DNA of 64,000 nucleotides from Rhizobiales bacterium dw_265. GTDB taxonomy: Bacteria; Pseudomonadota; Alphaproteobacteria; Micropepsales; Micropepsaceae. Numbering within the stretch: the first letter of the stretch is position 1; each line of letters begins with the position of its first letter. Shown here piece after piece: positions 59,019-64,000 of the stretch. Where the stretch lies: NCBI GenBank assembly GCA_018449595.1, contig JAAVUU010000001.1, positions 682,001 through 746,000 of the forward strand, written 5' to 3'. The notes below the pieces were generated by a model. That model ran no database searches, was not told the DNA's origin, and saw nothing but the letters and a program-made list of their open reading frames with translations. A program made the position numbers and the translations under genes.

Positions 59019-59585
59019 ATGCGCCTGCCCCTGATCGCCCCCGCCGACCTCACCCCCGAACAGAAGCCGCTTTATGAAGACATGAAGAAAGGCATCGCCG
59101 GCAACTTCAACGCTTTCAAGACCCTGCGCGAGGACGGCGCCCTGATGGGGCCGTGGAATCCCTGGCTGCACGAGCCCGGCATCGGCAAGGCGATCTGGGA
59201 CCTGACCCTGGCGATGACCGCCAATGCCAGCCTGCCCGACAATGTACGCCAGATCGTGATCCTGGTGGTGGGGGCGTATTTCGATGCGGGTTATGAAATC
59301 TATGCCCATATCGCGGTGGCCGAGCGTGACGGCATGACCGAGACGCGGCTGGCCACCCTGGTTGCCAATCTCAAGCCGGTAGACCTGTCGCCGGACGAAA
59401 GCGTCGGTTTCGATGTCGCCTATGCGCTGGTGCGCGGCGGCACCCTGCCCGAGCCGCTGTACCGGCTGTGCCTCAAGACCTTCGGCCAGCATTCGACCAA
59501 CGAGCTGATCTATCTGGTCGGGCTGTATGCAATGGTGTCGACGACGCTGAACGGCTTCAACGTGCCCGTTCCCGAACGGGAATAG
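59019..59585 (+). CDS. Carboxymuconolactone decarboxylase/AhpD-like protein
   Basis: A 188-residue helical protein of the CMD family. The pattern LMGPWNPWLHEPGIGKAIWDLTLAMTANASLPDNVRQIVILVVGAYFDAGYEIYAHIAVAERDGM is typical. AhpD enzymes have a CxxC here; this one has none, so it resembles the decarboxylase branch or non-redox relatives. The true reaction is unknown. It stands alone between a divergent amine oxidase gene and a convergent rlmJ. Confidence 0.75.
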   Translation: MRLPLIAPADLTPEQKPLYEDMKKGIAGNFNAFKTLREDGALMGPWNPWLHEPGIGKAIWDLTLAMTANASLPDNVRQIVILVVGAYFDAGYEIYAHIAVAERDGMTETRLATLVANLKPVDLSPDESVGFDVAYALVRGGTLPEPLYRLCLKTFGQHSTNELIYLVGLYAMVSTTLNGFNVPVPERE

Positions 59586-60392
59586 TCAATCCTCGCCCGC
59601 CAGCCAGCGCACCCCGATGGCGGCGTCCATCGGGGACGCAATGACGGCGGCTGCGGCGCGCATCGCGGCATCGAAACCGTAGGGCGGATTCAGCACCAGA
59701 AGGCCGGCGCGGTCGAGCCTGCCTTCGGGGGCGGCGATCTTCACCTCCACCGTCAGCGCCTTGGCGGCGCCGGCCGCCAGCACTTCGCCGGTGAAGCCAT
59801 CGGCCTCGGCCTGGGACTTGATGGGGTACCAGATGAGATAAATGCCGGTGGCGAATTTGCGCAACGCCGCGGCAACCGCGCGGGCCAGGGTTTCAAATTC
59901 GCCGGTGGCTTCAAAGGGGGGATCAATCAAGACAAGACCGCGCCGCGCCGGCGGGGGCAACAGCCTGGGCAGCCGGGCATAGCCGTCCTGTTGCTCCACC
60001 ACGGCGTTGCGGAACGGCGACAGCGTATCCTTCAAGGCGGCGAATTCCTCGGGATGCTTTTCGATGGCGGTCAGCCGGTCCTGCGGCCGCAGCAGTTGCG
60101 CCGCCAGCAGCGGCGAGCCGGGATAGGCGCTACCCTTTGCCAGATCGAGATAGGCGGCCAGCGCCTCCGGCATTTCGCCGCGCAACCCGCGCAAGCGCGC
60201 AATACCATTCTGTGATTCGCCGGTCTTGGCGGCCTGTTCGCCGGACAAATCATAACTGCCGCGCCCGGCATGGGTGTCCATCACCGCGAAGGCCGTGTCT
60301 TTCTTCTTCAGATGCTGCAGGATCGCCACCAGCGCGATGTGTTTCACCACATCGGCGAAATTGCCCGCGTGATAGCCGTGACGATAGTTCAT
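59586..60392 (-). CDS. rlmJ: 23S rRNA (adenine(2030)-N6)-methyltransferase
   Basis: A 268-residue RlmJ. The start MNYRHGYHAGNFADVVKHIAL is diagnostic. DTHAGRGSYDLSG gives the SAM site, LIDPPFEATGEF is the DPPF catalytic motif, and LVLNPPYGFD is a late family marker. It methylates A2030 of 23S rRNA. It overlaps the neighbouring GNAT gene by 4 bases. Confidence 0.93.
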   Translation of the reverse strand: MNYRHGYHAGNFADVVKHIALVAILQHLKKKDTAFAVMDTHAGRGSYDLSGEQAAKTGESQNGIARLRGLRGEMPEALAAYLDLAKGSAYPGSPLLAAQLLRPQDRLTAIEKHPEEFAALKDTLSPFRNAVVEQQDGYARLPRLLPPPARRGLVLIDPPFEATGEFETLARAVAAALRKFATGIYLIWYPIKSQAEADGFTGEVLAAGAAKALTVEVKIAAPEGRLDRAGLLVLNPPYGFDAAMRAAAAVIASPMDAAIGVRWLAGED

Positions 60393-60877
60393 GACTCCGT
60401 GAACGCGCGGTGCATGACCAGCGCATCCACGAAACCCAGCGCGGGGTGACGGAAGGCCCCAGGAAGCCGCGCCAGGGTTTCAAATCCCAGGGAGGTCCAC
60501 AAAGCCACGGCCCGTATATTGCTGCTCACCACAAAGTTGAACTGCATCGCCCGGAAGCCCCGCGCCCGCGCCAATTCCAGCGAGTGAACGCACATCCGGG
60601 TCGCCACGCCCCGGCCTGCGAACGCCCCGTCGGTGGCATAACCGCAATTGGCGACATGACCGCCGCCGCCCGCCTGGTTGGCGCGCAGAAAATAGGTACC
60701 GGCGATAGCGCCATCCAGCTCCATCACAAATGTCTGCCGGCCCGGACCCATCCAATAGTCCAGGGCCGCCGCCTTTGTCATGTCGCGGTCCAGCGCATAG
60801 GTTTCGCCGGCGCGGATGATGGGCTCCAAAATCGCCCAGATGGCAGGCGCATCTGCCTCGGTCGCGGGGCGGATCAT
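60389..60877 (-). CDS. GNAT family acetyltransferase
   Basis: A 162-residue N-acetyltransferase (MIRPATEADAPAIWAILEPIIRAGETYALDRD). The acetyl-CoA loop is seen in GYATDGAFAGRGVATRMCVHSLELARARGFRAMQFNFVVSSNIRAVALWTSLGFETL. The start at 60877 overlaps the MFS transporter stop by four bases and the stop overlaps rlmJ by four, so a three-gene operon is likely. The acceptor is unknown. Confidence 0.85.
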   Translation of the reverse strand: MIRPATEADAPAIWAILEPIIRAGETYALDRDMTKAAALDYWMGPGRQTFVMELDGAIAGTYFLRANQAGGGGHVANCGYATDGAFAGRGVATRMCVHSLELARARGFRAMQFNFVVSSNIRAVALWTSLGFETLARLPGAFRHPALGFVDALVMHRAFTES

Positions 60878-62247
60878 CGGGAGATCTGCTCCAGCGGCAG
60901 GTCCTTGGTCCTGGGGCCGAAGATTCCGATCACCGCCGCCACCACGCCCATGCAGCCGGCGATGAAGACGAACACCCCGGCTGCGCCGAAGCCCTTGAGG
61001 ATGGCGGCAATGGCGAAGGCGCTGAACACAGTGGAAAGCCGCGAAAAGGAATAGACGAAGCCCACCGCCCGGGCGCGGATGCGGGTGGGATAAAGTTCCG
61101 GCTGATAGCCGTGATAGGCGAAGGACAGAATGTTGTTGGCCAGCGTCAGCGCCACGCCGCAGGCGATCACCCCGGCCATGGCGTGTGCCTGGGTGAAGGC
61201 CAGGCCCGCCGCCGCGATGGCCAGCGCAGAGCCCGCCACGATCCATTTGCGCTCCACCTTGTCGATGAACAAAAGGCCGATCAGCGGCCCGAAGGGCGCC
61301 GCGATGGCGATGATGAAGGTATAGCCCAGCGATTTGGTGACCTCGATGCCGCTGGCGATCAGCAAGGTCGGCACCCAGGAGGCAAAGCCGTAATAGCCCG
61401 CCGCCTGGAACAGGTTGAAGGCAACCAGCATCAGGGTACGGCCGAGATAGGGTTTGCGAAAGACTTCCCGAAACGAACCGCGTCCCTGTTCCATCGGCTG
61501 CATCTTCGGTTCGGGCAAGGTGATGCCTTCCATCCTGGCTTCGATTTCCCAGGTTTCGACGATCGCTTCCGCCTCGGCGCTGCGGCCATGGCTCGCCAGC
61601 CAGCGCGGGCTTTCCGGCAACCGCGCGCGCACGAACCATACCAAGAGCGCCCCCAGCGATCCCGCCATCACCACAAAGCGCCAGCCGTCCAGCCCGAACA
61701 AGGTGCGCGGCACCAAAAGCCAGCCCAGGAAGGCGACCAGCGGAATGGCCAGGAACTGGATGACATTGGCGAAGGCAAAGGCGCGGCCACGCACGCCGGG
61801 CGGCGCCAGTTCGGCGATATAGGTGTCTATGGTCACCAGCTCCACCCCGATGCCGATGCCGCAGATAAAGCGCCACAGATTCAGCCCGAAGGCATCGTGC
61901 TGGAACGCCATCACCAGCGAGGCCACGGCGTACCACAGCAGCGACACCATGAAGATGGTGCGCCGCCCCAGACGGTCGGCGACAAAGCCGAACAGCGCGG
62001 TGCCGACGAACAGCCCGGCGAAGAAGGCGGCGACAAAGCCGGCAATGCCGGTGGTGCCGAACAGTCCCGGCGTGGTGGCGGTGAGAATGTGAGACCTGAC
62101 CAGGCCGGGCGCGACATAGGCGGCCAGGAACAGGTCGTAGAATTCGAAGAAGCCGCCCAGCGACAACAGGACCACACGCCGCCAGAAACCGCGCGTGGCG
62201 GGAAGGCGCTCCAGACGGCCGGCGACCGCCGACCCGTCAGCCTTCAT
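60874..62247 (-). CDS. MFS transporter (metabolite:H+ symporter type)
   Basis: A 457-residue carrier with 12 predicted helices. GFVADRLGRRTIFMVSLLWYAV is the conserved loop 2-3 motif of the superfamily, and ELAPPGVRGRAFAFANVIQFLAIPLVAFLGWLL is like those of the aromatic-acid/sugar transporters. Substrate is unknown; dicarboxylates, aromatic acids and sugars are all possible. The start MKADGSAVAGRLERLPATRG has a typical short cytoplasmic N-terminus. Confidence 0.85.
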   Translation of the reverse strand: MKADGSAVAGRLERLPATRGFWRRVVLLSLGGFFEFYDLFLAAYVAPGLVRSHILTATTPGLFGTTGIAGFVAAFFAGLFVGTALFGFVADRLGRRTIFMVSLLWYAVASLVMAFQHDAFGLNLWRFICGIGIGVELVTIDTYIAELAPPGVRGRAFAFANVIQFLAIPLVAFLGWLLVPRTLFGLDGWRFVVMAGSLGALLVWFVRARLPESPRWLASHGRSAEAEAIVETWEIEARMEGITLPEPKMQPMEQGRGSFREVFRKPYLGRTLMLVAFNLFQAAGYYGFASWVPTLLIASGIEVTKSLGYTFIIAIAAPFGPLIGLLFIDKVERKWIVAGSALAIAAAGLAFTQAHAMAGVIACGVALTLANNILSFAYHGYQPELYPTRIRARAVGFVYSFSRLSTVFSAFAIAAILKGFGAAGVFVFIAGCMGVVAAVIGIFGPRTKDLPLEQISR

Positions 62248-63421
62248 AATCGCGATGCACGTCGTGGGTCACGACGCCGATTTTCTTGGGCGGCATCGCC
62301 AGCCAGTCCTTGCGCTTCAAGGTGGCGATGGTGTCCTCATAGCCGTTCTTCCAGTGCTCATGCATGGAATCGGGGCTGAATTCGTAATCGCGCGCATTCC
62401 CCTCATAGGGCTTCTGCTGGTAGATCAGCTGCAGAATGGTGGCCTGGGGCAGGCTGGAAAGCTTGTCGCGCATGGCGCGTTCCTCGTCGGTCAGCGCCTC
62501 CTCCGGCACCTTCAGCAAGGCTTCATAGGTGCGGGTCTTCCAGCGCTGCAGCCGGGCGAACATGTCGGTCACCGTGCGGGTGCGCGAGGAATAGATGATC
62601 TCCTTGTGGCGCCCCATCACGTCCGACATGGTGCGCGGCAGCGCCCCGCGGGCGCTGAACAGGTCCACCTGGAACACCAGCGAATTGATGTCGTCATCCT
62701 GGGCCAGCAGATGCGCCAGCGGCGTGTTGGAGACGATGCCGCCGTCCCAGAAATAATCGGTGCCGATCTGCACCATGGGGAAGGCGGGCGGCAGCGCGCC
62801 GCTGGCCAGGATATGCTCGACGCCGATGTCTTCCTTGCGGTTGTCGAAGAACAGGAAGTTTCCGCTCGTCACATTCACCGCGCCGACCGAGAAATGGGTG
62901 TCGCCGTGGTTCAGGCGCTCGAAATCCACCAGTTCGTTCAAGGTCGCCTTCAGCGCATCGGTGTCATAGAAGCTGGTGGCGTCCTTGGCGCCAGGCGGCA
63001 GGAACCAGGGATTGAGCTTGTGCGGCGTGAACATGCCGGGCTGGCCCAGGAAGGTGGTGGCCAGCGCCGAAACACTGTTGCGGGCCTGGCGGTAGATGTC
63101 GCCATCGGGCGTATAGGGCCAGATGGCGCGGTCGGTGATCCTGTCCCAGAATTCACACAGCGCCGCCAGGCGGCGCTCCGGCGGGTTGCCCGCGATCAGC
63201 GCGGCGTTGATGGCGCCGATGCTGACGCCGGAAACCCATTCCGGTTCCAGTCCCGCCTCGTGCAGCGCCTGGTAAACGCCGGCCTGATAGGCGCCCAGGG
63301 CGCCGCCGCCCTGCAGCACCAGGGCGATGCGGCCGCAATTCTCGGGGCGGGAAACCGGGGCGTAGCGGTGACCGGCGGGGTGAGCCGCCATCTGGGCAGG
63401 ATTCATCGGTTTTGTGTCCAT
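62237..63421 (-). CDS. Patatin-like phospholipase (DUF3734 C-terminus)
   Basis: A 394-residue patatin-fold lipase. Oxyanion loop GGGALGAYQAG (38-48), nucleophile Ser67 in GVSIG, and catalytic Asp226 in WDGGIVSNTP. The long C-terminal part (IIYSSRTRTVTDMF, ATILQLIYQQKPYEGNARDYEFSPDSMHEHWKNGYEDT) is DUF3734. It may act on phospholipids or PHB-related polymer; family members include PHB-linked proteins in alphaproteobacteria. ATG at 63421 (MDTKPMNPAQ) is likely. Divergent to bdhA. Confidence 0.85.
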   Translation of the reverse strand: MDTKPMNPAQMAAHPAGHRYAPVSRPENCGRIALVLQGGGALGAYQAGVYQALHEAGLEPEWVSGVSIGAINAALIAGNPPERRLAALCEFWDRITDRAIWPYTPDGDIYRQARNSVSALATTFLGQPGMFTPHKLNPWFLPPGAKDATSFYDTDALKATLNELVDFERLNHGDTHFSVGAVNVTSGNFLFFDNRKEDIGVEHILASGALPPAFPMVQIGTDYFWDGGIVSNTPLAHLLAQDDDINSLVFQVDLFSARGALPRTMSDVMGRHKEIIYSSRTRTVTDMFARLQRWKTRTYEALLKVPEEALTDEERAMRDKLSSLPQATILQLIYQQKPYEGNARDYEFSPDSMHEHWKNGYEDTIATLKRKDWLAMPPKKIGVVTHDVHRDYEG

Positions 63422-63544
63422 GGGGGAATCATACCCGAATTCGCATGGCATTCCGATGAATTTGGCGCGCTGCGGCCATATCACCCCTTCTGCGCGGGCA
63501 TGGCTGTGCCATGCTGACAGGGAAATTTCTCCCGGAGAATGAAT

Positions 63545-64000
63545 ATGTTGAAAGGCAAAGTCGCCCTCGTCACGGGCTCGACCTCGGGCATCGGCCTGGC
63601 CATCGCCCGCGGCATGGCGGCCCAGGGCGCCGACATTTGCATCAATGGTTTCGGCGACGCCGCCGCCATCGAAAAGGAGCGCAGCGGCATCGAAAGCGAT
63701 TTCGGCGTCAAGTGCATCTATGACGGCGCCGACCTCAGCAAGGGCCCCGACGCCGAGGCGATGATCGCCAACACGATCAAGACGCTGGGCTCGGTGGATG
63801 TGCTGGTCAACAATGCCGGCATCCAGTTCGTCTCCCCGATCGAGGACTTCCCGCCCGAAAAATGGGACCAGATCATCGCCATCAATCTTTCGAGCGCCTT
63901 CCACACCACCCGCGCCGCCTTCGCCAACATGAAGGCGAAGAAGTGGGGCCGCGTCATCAACACCGCTTCGGCGCATGCCCTGGTCGCCTCGCCCTTCAAG
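63545..64000 (+). CDS. bdhA: 3-hydroxybutyrate dehydrogenase (3' partial)
   Basis: The first 152 residues of a short-chain dehydrogenase, cut by the window end. The NAD site is LVTGSTSGIGLAIA (residues 8-21), then the NNAG motif (89-92) and INLSSAFHTTRAA. Ser142 in VINTASAHALVASPFK is the catalytic serine; the YxxxK lies beyond the edge. The start at 63545 has GGAG about 7 bases upstream. The SAHALVASPFK stretch and MLKGKVALVTGSTSGIG start are typical of BdhA, which oxidises 3-hydroxybutyrate to acetoacetate in PHB breakdown. Confidence 0.88.
   Translation, partial: MLKGKVALVTGSTSGIGLAIARGMAAQGADICINGFGDAAAIEKERSGIESDFGVKCIYDGADLSKGPDAEAMIANTIKTLGSVDVLVNNAGIQFVSPIEDFPPEKWDQIIAINLSSAFHTTRAAFANMKAKKWGRVINTASAHALVASPFK

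Noticed and set aside
1-64000. CRISPR array, rRNA genes or a phage block
   Set aside because: No regularly spaced repeats, no rRNA sequence and no capsid, tail or terminase genes were seen; the only tRNA recognised is tRNA-Ser(CGA).

Overview
This is a 64 kb piece of a GC-rich alphaproteobacterial chromosome. Gene content typical of that class includes PRC-barrel, DUF1328, DUF3309 and hemerythrin stress proteins, many Tat-exported enzymes, TonB-dependent receptors and PHB metabolism genes. The style resembles Rhizomicrobium or Micropepsaceae, but the genus is only a guess.

Layout. 0-15 kb is ordinary accessory and housekeeping sequence: an ABC auxiliary lipoprotein fragment, a frameshifted methyltransferase, a Mug-type glycosylase, esterases, a Tat-exported TIM-barrel protein, a penicillin-acylase homologue, a UBP zinc-finger protein beside a cNMP/FAD oxidoreductase, a PHB-depolymerase-type esterase and a stress-protein group. 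15-16 kb holds a broken integrase and a 0.5 kb stretch with no recognisable gene. 16-42 kb is one large minus-strand catabolic block. 43-49 kb is a plus-strand operon of three SPFH (HflK/HflC-like) proteins and a P1B-like ATPase. 49-52.5 kb holds a plus-strand operon of an aminotransferase homologue without its catalytic lysine, a CoA-acylating semialdehyde dehydrogenase and a GNAT protein. 52.5-53.7 kb carries an IS3 remnant, a second broken integrase and tRNA-Ser(CGA). 53.8-64 kb holds an M13 peptidase, a cyclophilin/cytochrome/amine oxidase group, rlmJ, an MFS transporter, a patatin and the start of a 3-hydroxybutyrate dehydrogenase gene.

The main discovery candidate is a regulon. A ~78 bp element with two conserved boxes (TGATCGTTATTSTGATCG and AAATAACAGNCTTGTG) at a fixed 52-53 bp spacing occurs five times. 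Four copies are on the minus strand and one, more divergent, is on the plus strand. Each stands upstream of one transcription unit: (1) amidohydrolase E; (2) TonB receptor, DapA-like lyase, quinoprotein, cytochrome c/NHL protein and TPR-2OG oxygenase; (3) four tandem Tat-exported amidohydrolases; (4) omega-aminotransferase, alanine dehydrogenase, TonB receptor and GabP-like permease; (5) lysine-less aminotransferase, methylmalonate-semialdehyde dehydrogenase and GNAT.

Together the genes suggest a complete route. TonB receptors would bring an amide-containing compound into the periplasm, and Tat-exported amidohydrolases would cleave it. The permease would import a released amino acid, possibly a beta- or gamma-amino acid. 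The aminotransferase would deaminate it using pyruvate, alanine dehydrogenase would regenerate pyruvate, and MmsA would turn the semialdehyde into acyl-CoA. The substrate is not known from the sequence. An XRE-cupin regulator gene next to unit 4 is the obvious candidate controller.
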